Origin: Liolophura sinensis
Lineage: Eukaryota; Mollusca; Polyplacophora; Chitonida; Chitonidae
Direction: 5' to 3'
Length of the DNA stretch: 64,000 nt
NCBI RefSeq assembly: GCF_032854445.1
Contig: NC_088296.1
Coordinates: 18,963,485 to 19,027,484, forward strand
Below are positions 10,260-22,089 of this stretch, piece by piece; position 1 is the stretch's first letter; each line of letters starts with the position of its first letter. The notes under the pieces are model-generated. The model had not been told where the DNA came from. It ran no database searches and saw only the letters and a list, made by a program, of their open reading frames with translations. Made by a program: the position numbers and the translations under genes.

Positions 10260-11860
10260 CGCATATAACCCATTCGATGACCGAATGGTTAGAGTATTTG
10301 TGTAAGAATCGGGTTATACCAAAGACTGAAAGAAATTGTACTTGCTTGGAGCTCAGCACAGTGAGGTGAGAGCAAAGTAGCAGGATTGATTGGCCCAGTG
10401 TCAGAATATTGTAACTGAGAGGTGCGTCAATGTCTGTTGTCTCTGACATGGTACTTCAGTTGGAGCAGGCCATGGACTCAACACAACAACTGACTCCTTG
10501 TTATCAACTCACTGAACACATCTTCAGTCCGGCATGAAACCCCAAGCATACATGCAAAGGTACATACACACATATATACATATTTACTCTATAGAAAAAT
10601 GAGTTCTGCTCCTTATTTTATTATTACTGACATTCATAATTTGTGACTTGGTGGAAAATGACTGCGTATTGTGCTAATAAGCTTACTTTGAAATGAAACA
10701 AATTTCCTTTTGGCCACCTTATATTTTTTGAGAGACGTAAGATACCAGCGAAAACGAGTAAGCACATAATTGTGTGGTGCTTTTGCATCAGGCAAACGGA
10801 CGACCATAGAGGTGACCGGAGTAAGATATGCAATTTCTCTCATCAAGAGCTGGATCAGATGTCCATTGGGGTCAACTTCGTTCAAAGCTCTGGTACAATC
10901 ACAGCATGTTTCAGCAAAGACGGATTAATCCAGTTAAGACTTAAATAACATTAAATTTTGATTCCTCATTGAACCCCACCTTTCTCCAGATCAACCTGTT
11001 TTGAAACCAACTTCAACGCTTGATGCTCACAAACCCAAAAGGATAGGTAAAATGAGAAATTTGTTGTCATGGGCTATCTTTTTAGTTGATTGTCGTTTAA
11101 GGCCATGATGACTAACACTCATAAGACACTGGTCAGTTTTATAGGTGGATAGGTAGAAACCTACGACATCTGGCAAGTTGCTGACAATAATGCCCACATG
11201 TGACGTGTGTTAAATCCAGTTTCATAACACCTGGTTGTGCGATACGAAAAAGATATTAAGGGACGGAAAGCCTATGCTACAGCTGTTTTAGCAAATTTCA
11301 ACAAGTAAAGTTTTTTTTCTGCAGTATGAAGAGCGGTAAAAGCCGTCTTCGTACCATAGAACAGTGTTCCATCGTATGACCAGGCTACGAAGCGATGGTA
11401 CAATAATACGAAGCGATGACTTCATTGTACGACGCGAACTAGTAAAACACGGGAAGAAGAGCTACAAATAAAATGTCAGAAAGTACTAGTAGTTTCATGA
11501 TGAATCAATGATAGGATGACACGACGGTAAGATGAGATGTCGACAATTTGTGTCCCATCACTTCACCTCATTGTCCTATCGCTTTGTGCCGTCACTTCAC
11601 CGCTTAGTGCCATCGCTTCGTGCCATCGTCCGATTGCTTCGTGCCATCAGCTCCCTCGCTTCGTGCTATCTCCTCGTGCCATCACCCATTCCCTTTGTGC
11701 CATGGTCACATGCTTAACATCATCGTGGGACGAAGACGAAATGATGGTACGATACTGGACTTAAGCAGCTTCAGTTTATAAAACTGTTTAATTTTTGAGA
11801 AAGACATTTATTTCTGGCGGAAGACGTGTTTTAACCATTTACAAAACATTGCCTATTCGA
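10260..11860. other. Non-coding stretch, nothing recognised
   Basis: No gene recognised. The 11330-11760 part is rich in short CGTACCAT / TTCGTGCCATC repeats of about 10-20 bp in both orientations, a degenerate simple-repeat tract that produces spurious short ORFs. Confidence 0.5.
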
Positions 11861-11865
11861 GCCGT

Positions 11866-12118
11866 GCGGCCTCCGTGGCTCAGCTGTTCAGCGCGCTCGC
11901 CTAGCGAAATGACCCAAGAGCCTCTCACCAGTGCATTTCCTGTGAGTCCATCTCCTTTCCAGCCGTACGTAGGAAGGTCTTCCAGCAACCTGCGGATGAT
12001 CATGGGCGTTTCCCCGGGCTCTGCCCTGTTTCCTCTCACCATAATGCTGGTCGCCATCGTATCATTGAAATATTCTTGAGTACGGCGCAAGACACCAATC
12101 AAATAAATAAAAAAATAA
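11866..12118 (+). repeat. SINE family A, full length
   Basis: Begins GGCCTCCGTGGCTCAGCTG, carries the B-box-like TGTGAGTCCATCTCC, the AGGAAGGTCTTCCAGCAACC and CCGGGCTCTGCCC blocks, and ends AATCAAATAAATAAA. Confidence 0.9.
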
Positions 12119-12149
12119 AATTTCAGGCCGCAGTAATAGGGAAGTCAAC

Positions 12150-12860
12150 TCGATGGATTTGGCAATAAGACTGACTATGGCTTGTTGCATCGTCCCTTTT
12201 TTCTGCTTTGGTTTGAAGTGTAAGTTTGATCGGTTTGAAGTATATGGTTTGATCGAATGTCAGTTGGAACCACAGCTACAAACGTCTATACGGGAACGCG
12301 ACCGCAGCAGTTACGACGATCCCGATCAGCACAGTGTGCCGATAGTATATTTATTATATACCTTGCAAGAAAACATTTTCTCGGCACTTAACACCCAGAT
12401 TTATTCACGGACTCTGTCATCTGTCGGATTTCTTACGCGCACGTGATGTGCCTCTGTAGCACAGCCAAGTTATTCGACAATGGCATCGTGTTGGAAGCTG
12501 TAGGCCTTTTACACGGATTTTACCAAAGTTGTGAATAAAGGAAACAGTTTGCCCACTGTGTATGTATACTATTGGTGATGCTCTTGTACAAGTTGGATCC
12601 GTTTAACTGATTCAAATATTAAAACATCCTAAATTGCCTTAGCTGAGCAACAACAATAACAACACCGGGCCGGATGTTCGACTGTTTCTCTTCATTGCTT
12701 CGTGGAATCCCCGCATGTTTTGATTCGGGATAACTTACTGCCTGATGAAGAATGCTTCAGTGAATTAACAAATACAAAACACAGTTTTATCAGTTTATGT
12801 AATGCGCAATGAACATTGATTGCTAAGAGAAAAAAAATGTTTCATTTTTTTTCGCGAAGT
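12150..12860. other. Non-coding stretch, one weak ORF
   Basis: A 97-codon plus-strand ORF (12153-12446) has a hydrophobic start (MACCIVPFFCFGL) but no family match I recognise and no supporting splice or repeat evidence. Nothing else was seen. Confidence 0.35.
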
Positions 12861-12865
12861 ACCTG

Positions 12866-13070
12866 GGCCCAGTTTCATGAAGCAATCTTAGAATAATGTA
12901 AACCATAATTTGCCCGACACATACCAAAAATGTCATTCTGGTTGTATAAGCGAATGATGTAATTGAGCATTATTAGCTTCCAAAGCAGTTTAGATACATT
13001 AAGAAAAAATACCTAACTTTAAGATGGATTTTCTCACTTAGTCTAAGCTTACTACATGAAACTGAACAGG
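12866..13070. mobile_element. MITE-like foldback element
   Basis: The left end CAGTTTCATGAAGCAATCTTAG is an imperfect inverted copy of the right end, whose reverse complement reads CAGTTTCATGTAGTAAGCTT. There is no ORF between them. Elements with TTTCATGAAGC ends also occur at 33350-33475. No target duplication was established. Confidence 0.55.
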
Positions 13071-13507
13071 TTTGTTAATAGGCTTTTTTCAGAATACAGC
13101 ACATGTACAGTTATCATACTTGGAAGTCAATACAGTACCGCTAGGTTAATTCATTGTAATCGTTCAATAACAAGTTTAAAGGTTTCTTGCAATTCATTTT
13201 AAAGAGAAGCATATACATGTGCAGCTGCTTCCCTTTCACAAATTTACATTTTTAAGTGATAAACTCTTCTGTACAGTAGTTTGGAAAAAAAATGTGACAT
13301 ACATTGTACTCAAATTAAAAGTTTTGAAATGTCCATACAACTATATGAGGCCTTGTATTTATTCGTCAATCTGTTCATAATTTCAGACCTGTTTATCTAA
13401 GAAATCAGGATAAATAAAATTAAAGTTAAATGTGCAGTTTTAAAAGATTTACAGTTAGTATTCTTAAATGGTGTCGGACAGGTTAGAATGTAATTCCTTT
13501 TTTCCTG

Positions 13508-14245
13508 CATTTATAATAAAGCGGTTGCATAATTGTTAATGGTTTCAACATTCTTATGTCCTGTAAGCTGCATAATGATTGTAGGAGCTACCCCAGCATG
13601 TACAGGTTGACTTTCTGGCAAAATGGTTTGCCTTCTTGCCTGGAAGGTTTGTTTTTTCGGCCATTTTGTTTTAACATAACACTTAGGCAGTTCTGGTCCA
13701 GTAGTTGTGATTTGTACCACACCTCACTCTCCGCTTTCCTTTCGTAGTTGATTGAAAGATAAAATAGACGATCTGGGTTACAGGTTTTCATGGGTCGATG
13801 ATTCCTGAAGGCCTTGTATGTCTCAACGGGAGAGCATTCATTTTGTAGCAACGCAAACCATTTTTGAACTGAAACGGCGATGATGTCCACTTGTTTTTGT
13901 TTGTCTCTCAAACAATTCAATAAATTCTACACCTCGTTCATCCGTTTTCAAGCACACATCCCGCACTTTAATTTTACATTTTTCATCTGTACTCCTTGGA
14001 CCAAACTGCACGGTACTGCAAACCCATATTTTGTTCAGTAATGCCTCAGGAGAATGGCTACCCAAAATACCTTTTTCATACTAAACAAAATAGTTTTTGG
14101 TCAACGTCTGTGCACGATTGGGACAGTTTTCTTCCCTTTTTTGTTTTAATTCTGTACGCTTAGAGGCGAAAATGTCGCGATTTGTTTGGAATTCATTGTC
14201 ACCCAAAAGACTGTAGGGTAAACCCTTCTCCTTAAGCGAGCCATT
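13508..14245 (-). pseudogene. Crypton-type tyrosine recombinase remnant (DUF3504-like)
   Basis: Three overlapping minus-strand frames together resemble the C-terminal tyrosine-recombinase domain shared by Crypton transposons and the ZMYM2/QRICH1/KIAA1958 proteins. In order are an Asn/Arg-rich linker (REENCPNRAQTLTK), KGILGSHSPEALLNKIWVCS with QFGPRSTDEK, a block with PDRLFYLSINYE and WYKSQLL, and the terminal MQLTGHKNVETINNYA, which holds the GH motif and the likely catalytic Tyr. At least two frameshifts break it (around 13840-13920 and 13590-13720) and a stop splits the upstream linker near 14085. The expected FGLR reads FGPR. No inverted repeats are expected for Cryptons and none were seen. 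It is a dead copy. Confidence 0.75.
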
Positions 14246-14249
14246 CCCC

Positions 14250-16310
14250 GGTGGTAGCTGGTTAGTGTATCGGGTTCATATTCCGAGCCGTCAGATTTTC
14301 TCACTGGTAAGAGAAAGCATCCTATTATTGTTCAACTGCGCCGGGGGGATATAGGTGTATCACGCGTCTCAGAACTGGGAAACATAAGCAACCATCTTGT
14401 GAACGTTTTCATAACATTCTGAATTTTATTTGCAGTATTTACATTTCTCATATTTTAAGTAAAGAAATTTCTCCTTTAGCCTGACTTTCTTGAAACTTGT
14501 AAATAAATGATTGGATTTTTGCTGGGAAATTGCTTGATTGATTGGACCCTGACGTTGTCCTCATGATCAGAATAAAACCCTAAATCAAAATGCCCATATT
14601 TCACGTCAGAACTACCATGGAAACATTATCGACAGACAACAGAGGTCAGCGGGTGCAAAAGTAGTCCCGCGTTTTTTAAGGATGTCGAGCGAGGATTGAA
14701 TTTTTTTTTTTTTTTTGGCGCAGTCCAGAAAAGTTGACATTCTTCATATATACGGAATTTTTGGATATTAATTTTAACAACAATTAGGATAAAACAGCAG
14801 ATAAAATAACCTAAATAAAGTGAGCTGTGCTCTCCCACAATAGCCTGGTTGGATACAGGGGCTCAGAGCCCTTGATTGGCTGGCTATTTGTCCACGAGAA
14901 AAACTTCACCCACGCTTACAGTGGGGACGTGTCCTTTGGTGCTCACGGATTACTTAAGCCACCCCACTATAGATATGTCAAAGCCACCATCGCTTAATCA
15001 TGTTTGAGCAGTAATCCAGCCGTTTAAACTTTTCATTTGAGTCCAACCAATATCCGCCATGTTTTGACTTTGAACATGCGCCAAAGTATTTTTCATTGGA
15101 AATTTATTTAGTTTTTACCCTTTTTTGTTGGCTGTCAAGAATAAGAGAACTCAAGTCATTGGATTTTCTTATCACAGTTTTTTTTTGAAGAAGAAGAAGC
15201 CAGCATGTACCTTGCCGGAGTTTCGATCATAAACCTGGCGGCCATTGGTTGCATGCGTCGATTCGAAATTCTCAACAGCTGCATGGATTGCTGTTAAAAG
15301 AGGCGTTACTGTTGCATACTTTGGCGTCTTCTACATGCGGATTGGAATCAGTGTATACCAAACATACATGTATGGATGGACTCGAGTTGTAAAAGTTTTT
15401 GAAATATTCTTGCTGAGCGAGATGCGAGAAAAAAGGCCATACTTACCAAATAAATATAGCATGTCTCGATGGACTACCCCCTAAACTGCTCAAGTATTAC
15501 ATGTAGAAGATGCGAGCTCTGTCTTTAAAAAAGCCCATGCGATGAGAGACGGGATCGTTTTTTCTGCCTGCATCAGGAGGGATTAGCTGACAAAAGTGTG
15601 GAATATGTTATGGCTCAGAACTGGGAATCTTTGGCCCTTGTTGTGGCTACGTCAGTCTATAAACTTCACCGGGAGAAGTCTTTAATTATTAATGAGTTAG
15701 GATTTCAATTAAAAACCCATCCCAGGCACGAACAAACAGTCTACCGGACGTCGATGCCCAAGCAGCTTTATTTATCTCCTGCAAAAAGTAGTTTAAGAAC
15801 AAAGAACTCTTTATCGATCCCTTCAACACGGCCAAAACTATTGAAATATGTATAGGCCTACCCTTCATTGTTTCCCTGCCACCCCACAGTGCATGGTTTT
15901 GGTCATCAACTGAAACTGTCGTCTGCATCGAGTACTTGGGCGAGCTGCTGGCGTTGTCAGGGGCATTAGCTGCTTTGGACCCGTCTACACCTTTCCTGAC
16001 GCTGTGTCAGGTGCCTCAATATGCTTTAGGGAAAAGTGATAATTACAGGTACTCGCTGGTAAAGCCTCCTAATGTGCATCAGCTTAGCCTTGTGCCAACC
16101 AGTTTAGGTCAATCAACCAAATAAATAAATTCTTCTTTTAAACGCATACCAGACCCTCAGACAGACTGGCTGAAAAAAGCGACTTTCATATCTGCTTGTC
16201 ACAACACAAAAACTATAGTTTTTTTTAACATGTCTGTGTTTTTTAAATTAGGTACTCCTGTCCCCAGCGTCCGATGGTCTCCTGAATACACTGTGTTGAA
16301 ATCAGGATCA
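14250..16310. other. Non-coding stretch, no gene supported
   Basis: Contains poly-T tracts (14700-14717, 15178-15187) and several ORFs of 60-85 codons without family resemblance. The stretch around 15245-15900 has somewhat coding-like composition, but no splice-bounded ORF could be defended. Confidence 0.4.
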
Positions 16311-16313
16311 GTA

Positions 16314-16476
16314 TTTATTTATTTATTTATTTGATTGGTGTTTTACGCCGTACTCAAGAGTATTTCACTTGTACGACGGCGGCTAGCATAATGGTGGGAG
16401 GAAACCGGACAGAGCCCGGGGGAAAACCTCGACCATCCGCAGGGTGCTGATAGACCTTCCAACGTACGGCCTGCCA
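16314..16476 (-). repeat. SINE family A, 5'-truncated
   Basis: The reversed (AAAT)n tail, ACGCCGTACTCAAGAGTATTTCAC, GACGGCGGCTAGCATAATGG and the AGGGTGCTGATAGACCTTCC block are present. The tRNA-like head is missing. Confidence 0.9.
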
Positions 16477-16589
16477 GTATCGTAAGTTCGAATATAATCA
16501 GTATTACGCACTCAGCATGTGGGGTTTTAAGGTGGCCTCCGTTGCCTGGTGGTTTTTTGGCTTGATATGGAATGCATGCCTGGAATATC

Positions 16590-16760
16590 CACTGTCTGCT
16601 CGACATCATTGAAAACTGATGACCGCTTCTCTCATGTGTGTTACCGGCTTTATTTCCTATTTGTGTAATTTCTTACATACCTTTGTCTTTGGGAGCTAGT
16701 GTTAAACGTTGTTTTGGAAATGGACCTTGCGATTATCGACTTGGAACGACCTTTACGGAC
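16590..16760 (-). repeat. Interspersed repeat family R1, copy d (partial)
   Basis: Resembles 1240-1400 in the same orientation, sharing TTTTGGAAATGGACCTT / TTTTGGAAATTGGTCTT and the preceding TGACCGCTTCTCT / TGACTGCTTCTCT blocks. Confidence 0.5.
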
Positions 16761-16802
16761 TACGCATGGTATACGAGTGTCGGACATGACGCTTTCATGT
16801 AG

Positions 16803-17055
16803 AATAGTGGTGCAGCACGATCACCAAGAAGCCTCTCACCACTCGATCGCTGTGAGTTCAAGTCCAGGTCATGCTGGTTTCTTCTCCGCTTGTACCCGAG
16901 AAGACCTGGCAGCGACTTGCAGATGGCCGTATGTTTTCCCCCACTCTCGCCCCGGTTTCCTACATGTACCGCTATAGTGTAGCCACCGCCGTGTACATGT
17001 TAGGGAAATATTCTTAAATACAACGGAAAACACCGGTGACAGAAATAAATAAATA
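16803..17055 (+). repeat. SINE family A, diverged copy
   Basis: AAGCCTCTCACCACTCGATCG, GTGAGTTCAAGTCCAGGTC, a GCAGATGGCCG block and the tail AATAAATAAATA are all in family order but with many differences, marking an old copy. Confidence 0.75.
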
Positions 17056-17479
17056 TTTACACTGAGGAGTAAAAACCAACGAAAACGTTTCGTTCAACCT
17101 AAAGAATCTGAAAAAAGGGATCTTGCACTGTTTTATCGTTTTTCTGTAACATTGATACCTGAAACAGGTGTAAACTTTATCTTTAACATGTGGTACAACT
17201 AATAAAAAGGTGCACTGCCATTCTAGTAGTTTCACAATCTTGCATATTTCCCGCTTCACCTTCAACTCATGCTGACAAACCTTCTTCGAATGCAGCTGAT
17301 CACAAAGCGACTTCTTCTGTCAACGCAGCCGATAATGTCCCGACCTCATCTGGCCATTATCAAACGCTTGATCATGACATCAATTTTCTACCACAGGACC
17401 AAAACTGGAGGAAAAATGCAGACAATCAGTATGGACTCATACGTAAAATAATTTGATAGTGAACCAGCTCAGAGATAGG

Positions 17480-17650
17480 TTGGAACGCTTTGATAGTTTC
17501 ATGGTTAGGATGCTTGCCTGGAAGTCGGGAAGCCTCGAGTCAAACCCGGGTCGGGTCATGGCAAAGGCTTTAAAGAGTTTGTCATGTTTGGTGTCTTCGG
17601 CAAATTACTCCAGTGGAAGCGGCACTATCGGCAGGATATACTTTCCTCGT
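17480..17650 (+). repeat. Possible tRNA-derived SINE, family C
   Basis: TAGTTTCATGGTTAGGATGC resembles a tRNA A box and CCTCGAGTCAAACCC a B box, with spacing like a tRNA gene but no cloverleaf that closes. The following GTCATGTTTGGTGTCTTCGG block recurs near 19590-19640. Confidence 0.45.
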
Positions 17651-17659
17651 CACACATTA

Positions 17660-18425
17660 TATGTGCACAAACCTATTGACTCCTGCTCGTATTCTCAGGT
17701 TTTCTTCTACACGATCCCCTCTGAATTGTTGCAACCGTTAACCTCGAACTCTTTCCTGTCACATACATTGTGCGGTAACCTACACTGCACCTATGCTTTG
17801 TAACACAAAATACTGGTTTTCCGTGATCTTAAAGTCATTCTGAGTTCATGTCACCACTTTACACGGGATTGATAAAGATCATATCGTAACCTTATTCCCG
17901 AAGTATCCACTTCCACAGCCTTTGATCCACTTCTACAGCATTTGATCCACTTCCACAGCATTTGGTCGTAGCACATTGCCGTTTTGAAATCACACTGATT
18001 ACGTTTCTATAGTGAACATTGTTGCTCTTCTCAGAGTTAAAACTTCCCTCATTTTCACAATTAGTTATTAGTTGCTTTTGCGCATTATTGTGACAATGCT
18101 TAGAAGTCAACATTTCCGCCCCTATTGTAATCCATACTTGCCAAGAGTAGCAACTTTAGAAGAACAACATAAATCGTTTTCTACGTATAGAAACTTAGTC
18201 TAGAGGATTTCACGTATGCAGCTTGAAAGGAGCATTTTTAGATGTTAAATAATACTTCCTTTCGAGACCGAGACTCTGAAGATCTCTAGCTCTTACATTA
18301 CATCCTGCAAATGCCTTTAGATACGATGATATCTACGATCAAAGACGGACTCATGATAATCTGCATATTTATAAATGCACAGAGGTAAACACTTCAGAGT
18401 TTGCTGTTCGATTGCAGCATAACAC
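17660..18425. other. Non-coding stretch, small tandem motif
   Basis: No gene recognised. A 20-bp unit (CTTCCACAGCATTTGATCCA-like) is repeated three times at about 17910-17965. Confidence 0.5.
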
Positions 18426-18427
18426 TT

Positions 18428-18668
18428 CGTATTTATTTATTTATTTGATTGGTGTTTTACGCCGTACTTAAAAATAATTCACCTATACGACGGCAGCCAG
18501 CATTATGGCGAGAGGAAACCCACGACCATCCGCAGGTTGCCGGTTGACCTTCTCACGCACGGCCAGAGAGTGGCCAACAAGACCTGGACTCAAAGCGATG
18601 GCATTGGTGAAAGGCTCCTGGGCCATTACTCTGTGCTAGCGCGCTAACCGACTGAGCCACGGAGGCCT
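18428..18668 (-). repeat. SINE family A, near full length
   Basis: Minus-strand reading gives the GGCCTCCGTGGCTCAGTCGG head, TTAGCGCGCTAGC, and the conserved 3' part ending at a long AAAT-type tail on the left. Confidence 0.9.
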
Positions 18669-18995
18669 CCACTTCGTATTGAATGTAGCATTATTATAGC
18701 TGGTTTTACGCGTACTTTAAAGCCGAGGGTTTTTCATATGTACCTGACGAACGGTGGACGTTTACGGCGCGCAGCCGGGTCTCCTCTGTGCATAATACTG
18801 TGTCGCCGCCTTTGTACAATTGTGACATAGCCGTATATTCGACAAACAGGATGTGCATGCATATGAAAATATGCCCATATACATTCGGGCCACGTGTTTT
18901 TTTTCTCTCTACACAGATAAAACCAGTTTTGTGATCTTTTTTTTTGACACTATTATGGGTGTCTAACACGTAAATTTTTCCGAGAATATTCTTTG

Positions 18996-19333
18996 AGTAA
19001 GTGAGTGAGTGCTTGGGGTTTAACGTCGTACTCAACAATTTTTCAGTCATATGACGACGAAGGAATCCTTAAGGTGCATGTACGTGTAATGTGCCTCCTT
19101 GTAGCAGGACGGATTTCCACCGCGCTTTTATCTAGTGCTGCTTCACTGAGACTACTTACCGAAGGCAAGTAAGCCGCCCCGCCCGAGCCATTATACTTAT
19201 ACGCGTCAACCAGTCGTTGCACTATCCCCTTCATGCTGAACGCCAAGCGAGGAAGTTACAACTTCCTCTTTTAAAGTCTTAGGTGTGACTCGATCAAGGA
19301 TTGATCCTGGATCTACCGGTCCCGAAGCGGACG
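18996..19333 (-). repeat. SINE family B, nearly complete
   Basis: Same sequence as the plus-strand copy at 25021-25386 but inverted and lacking about 30 bp of the tRNA-like head. The left end is the CTCACTCACTTAC-type 3' tail (reversed). Internal GTTACAACTTCCTCTTTTAA and ATTATACTTATACGCG blocks agree between the copies. Confidence 0.85.
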
Positions 19334-19339
19334 ATATTC

Positions 19340-20065
19340 TTTGAAGTTTGAAGTTCTTGTCTTGGCTGTGTTGTATGTAGTGCACAATTATTAGAAGCTT
19401 TCAGGTAAAGGTGTTTAACAAATCTAAAGTGTGACCCTTATGTGGTTCAAATCACTAAATATCCGCTGAATATGTCTGTTTAGTACTGTTACAACCGACC
19501 TTGGTTAACTGTACCTATTTCTCGTAGTCAACCTGTGAAACAGAAACATGCAATTTTTAACACAAATCAGTATAGCGTCTGGATGGGGTGTCATGTCTGG
19601 TGTCTTCGGCAGTTGGCAATAACGACGGCACTTTGATGTCTGCTCGCCCTACCAGGGGAAGATACATCAGTATACATGTATGAAAACACAGTAATTTTAC
19701 GACGGATACATTGATAAGTACAAGGTAAAAACCTATGCAAACATACACCTATATTCCACATAATCATTTTCTTAAAAATCGCTTGCTATGCCAGATGCTT
19801 AATTCCTTACAGAGCTGTACAGGTTTAAACTGTTTCAGACTGTTTTCTAGGTTTTTGTTCTTATTTTCATTCATGTATGACAGTGTGGCTGGTGATGTTA
19901 GGGTGGCTGGTGACTTGCCGTCAATAAAACCACAGGTAAGGAAATATCAATATGACATTGACAAAAATATGTTTCGAATTCAAGGAGTAGGAAATCTATG
20001 CGTCGAAACAGACATTCGTACACTAACCATCAACCAATAAGGACGTTCCAGATTGATTATCACAA
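19340..20065. other. Non-coding stretch, SINE C fragment
   Basis: The GTCATGTCTGGTGTCTTCGGC block (19590-19670) matches the region following the tRNA-like part at 17480. No gene seen; the 101-codon ORF at 19735-20040 has no recognised match. Confidence 0.4.
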
Positions 20066-20069
20066 GACT

Positions 20070-20227
20070 ATATAAAGTAAGAAATTAGACCTGAATCATG
20101 CAAAGAGAAGCAGTCAGCAGGTTTCATTGATGTTGGAAAGACGCAAGGTAGGCCTTATAGGCGATTAAATGAAATCAGCATTCAAATTGTGTACCATGCC
20201 AGAATATCAATTGTGGATAACAACATA
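20070..20227 (+). repeat. Interspersed repeat family R1, copy b, left part
   Basis: This stretch and 21603-21665 are the two halves of one R1 copy, separated by the inserted transposon at 20230-21600. The halves join in the same order as the uninterrupted copy at 1065-1420. Confidence 0.65.
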
Positions 20228-20229
20228 TA

Positions 20230-21600
20230 CAGGGTGGGCCAATAAAATGTTACCATTAAGAAATTCCTGCCATTTCAACAATAATTAATATATTTCTTTC
20301 AAATTCAGGTGAATCCTAGATGAGGCCTCAGATTTTCATCCAGAAGCATCAGAATGGATATAGCTACTCGATATACGGTGCAAGAGAGGATTAAGATTGT
20401 GGAAGCTTATTTCGCTACAAATTCGGTAGTTCTCACTCAGAGACAATTCAGAAGGGACTTTCCGAGGGAAAATCCTCCCAGTAGACTGACAATCAGGCGT
20501 CTGCTAGAAAAGTTTAGAGAAACAGGTAGTGTTGGTGATAAAAATAAAGGACACAGTGGTCGGCCACGGTCTTCGAGGACAGATAACAATATTGAGGCTC
20601 TGAGACAACGTTTGGAGGAATCACCACGGAAATCAACGAGGCGTTTGTCACAGGAGGTCAATCTCTCAAGGACAACTGTTAGACGGATAATGCACCAAGA
20701 TCTCCATCTGTTTCCCTACAAAATTCAGATTTTACAAGCTCAGACTGCAGCAAATAAGGAAGAGAGACAAAACTTTTGTGTTAACATCAGTCAGCGCATT
20801 GAAAACCAGCCTAATTTGCTGGACTTTATCTTTTTTAGCGATGAGTCACATTTCCATCTCAGTGGACATGTTAATAAGAAGAATATGAGATTCTGGGCCC
20901 AGGGCCAACCTCATGAACATGTTGTTCGCCCCCCAAGTACCGAAGTGCTATTGGTAGGAGTGGAATAATCGGGCCGTATTGGTTTGAAGACGAGCGCGGA
21001 CGTCCAGTGACAATCAACACGGAGCGATATGTAGGAATGATGAGGAGGAAATTTATCCCAGCGCTACGGAGGAAGCAAGGGATTGACATGAACACTGTGA
21101 TTTATCAGCAGGATGGCGCAACCCCACATTGCTCGAATGTGTCACTGGAATACCTCCGGCGGTAGTTCCCTGGAGACAGGCTTATCTCGCGTAGAACTGA
21201 CAACCCATGGCCGGCACACTCCATTGATCTTTCCCCAGCTGATTATTCCTTTAGGGTTATTTGAAGGAAAGAGTCTATGCCAACAATCCGCAGACAATAG
21301 AGGCTTTGAAGGCGAACATTCGTCAGGAAATTCGGAGGATTCCATTGGATATGTGTGACCGCGTTATCACAAACTTCAATGTTCGCGTAGCTACTGTGAT
21401 TCAGAGGAGAGGCGCGTGGATTGAACACGTTATTCATTATTGATCTGTACTCAGAAATAGAGACAAAAATAGGTGATATTTGGTATCAAACAAAAATTTT
21501 GTTCTCCTGTGACAGATTCATGAAAAGATATGTAACACATATTCTCACACAAAAAAGTAGTGGGCGATTAGAAATGCTAACATTTTATTGGCCCACCCTG
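20230..21600 (+). mobile_element. Tc1/mariner-superfamily transposon, 1371 bp, inactivated
   Basis: The ends are perfect 23-bp inverted repeats (CAGGGTGGGCCAATAAAATG plus TTA), flanked on both sides by TA (20228-20229 and 21601-21602), the standard Tc1/mariner target duplication. It carries one transposase pseudogene. The insertion lies inside an older R1 repeat whose uninterrupted counterpart at 1065-1420 shows the empty site. Confidence 0.93.
20354..21440 (+). pseudogene. Tc1/mariner-type transposase with unusual DD~42D spacing
   Basis: The N-terminal 204 codons (20354-20968) hold two helix-turn-helix regions, YTVQERIKIVEAYF and STRRLSQEVNLSRTTVRRIM, separated by a GRPR-like SGRPRSS motif. 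The first catalytic Asp lies in FSDESHFHLSG. A frameshift near 20950 ends this frame. Similarity resumes with GIIGPYWFED, then QQDGATPH with the second Asp, an in-frame TAG near 21163, NPWPAHSIDLSPADYSF with the third Asp, another frameshift near 21250, and a C-terminal part ending GAWIEHVIHY at 21443. Counting observed codons, 42 residues separate the second and third Asp, longer than the 34 of mariner. The overall architecture (DUF4817-like head plus DDE_3) matches IS630-Tc1-mariner elements of arthropods and molluscs. Identical inverted repeats with a broken gene suggest recent inactivation or mobilisation in trans. Confidence 0.87.
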
Positions 21601-21669
21601 TATATCTCAATTGCGCTTTGAGCACAACTGTACAAGTAGCGATCTAATTCAACACGATGAATATACAAC

Positions 21670-21950
21670 CCTAACCCCGCGTGTAAATCTTACGCCGAAA
21701 AATATCCCGTCACTAAATTTCCATGGCGACAAGCAGTCCGAAATTTACCATATATAAAACATTTAATAATTCTGCAGTGCTTGCTACTAAATATTCCTAC
21801 TTGCGGGTATTCGTTTTACTCAGGCCAGGTGTTTGCTAAATTTGTTTTATAATATATGTAGATATTTTACCGTAAATATTCTAATCTTAATATATTTTAT
21901 CCATTGATATAAGAGTTCTAGTTATGTTTGTCTGGTAAGATGTATAGGCG
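21670..21950. other. Non-coding stretch, nothing recognised
   Basis: AT-rich, no ORF or repeat recognised. Confidence 0.4.
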
Positions 21951-21952
21951 TA

Positions 21953-22086
21953 TTTTTTTATTTATTTGAGCGGTTTCTGATGTCGTGCTCGAGAATATTT
22001 CGCTGATAAGATTATACGACGGCGCTGTCAGCGTTATGCTGGGAGGAAACCGGGCAGAGCGATGGGGAAACCCAAGGCCATGCGTA
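21953..22086 (-). repeat. SINE family A, 5'-truncated and diverged
   Basis: Reversed tail, GTCGTGCTCGAGAATATTTCGC, and GGGAGGAAACCGGGCAGAGC in family order. Confidence 0.85.
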
Positions 22087-22089
22087 ACA

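Noticed and set aside
17480-17560. tRNA gene
   Set aside because: A- and B-box-like motifs are present but the arms do not pair into a cloverleaf; a tRNA-derived SINE explains it better.
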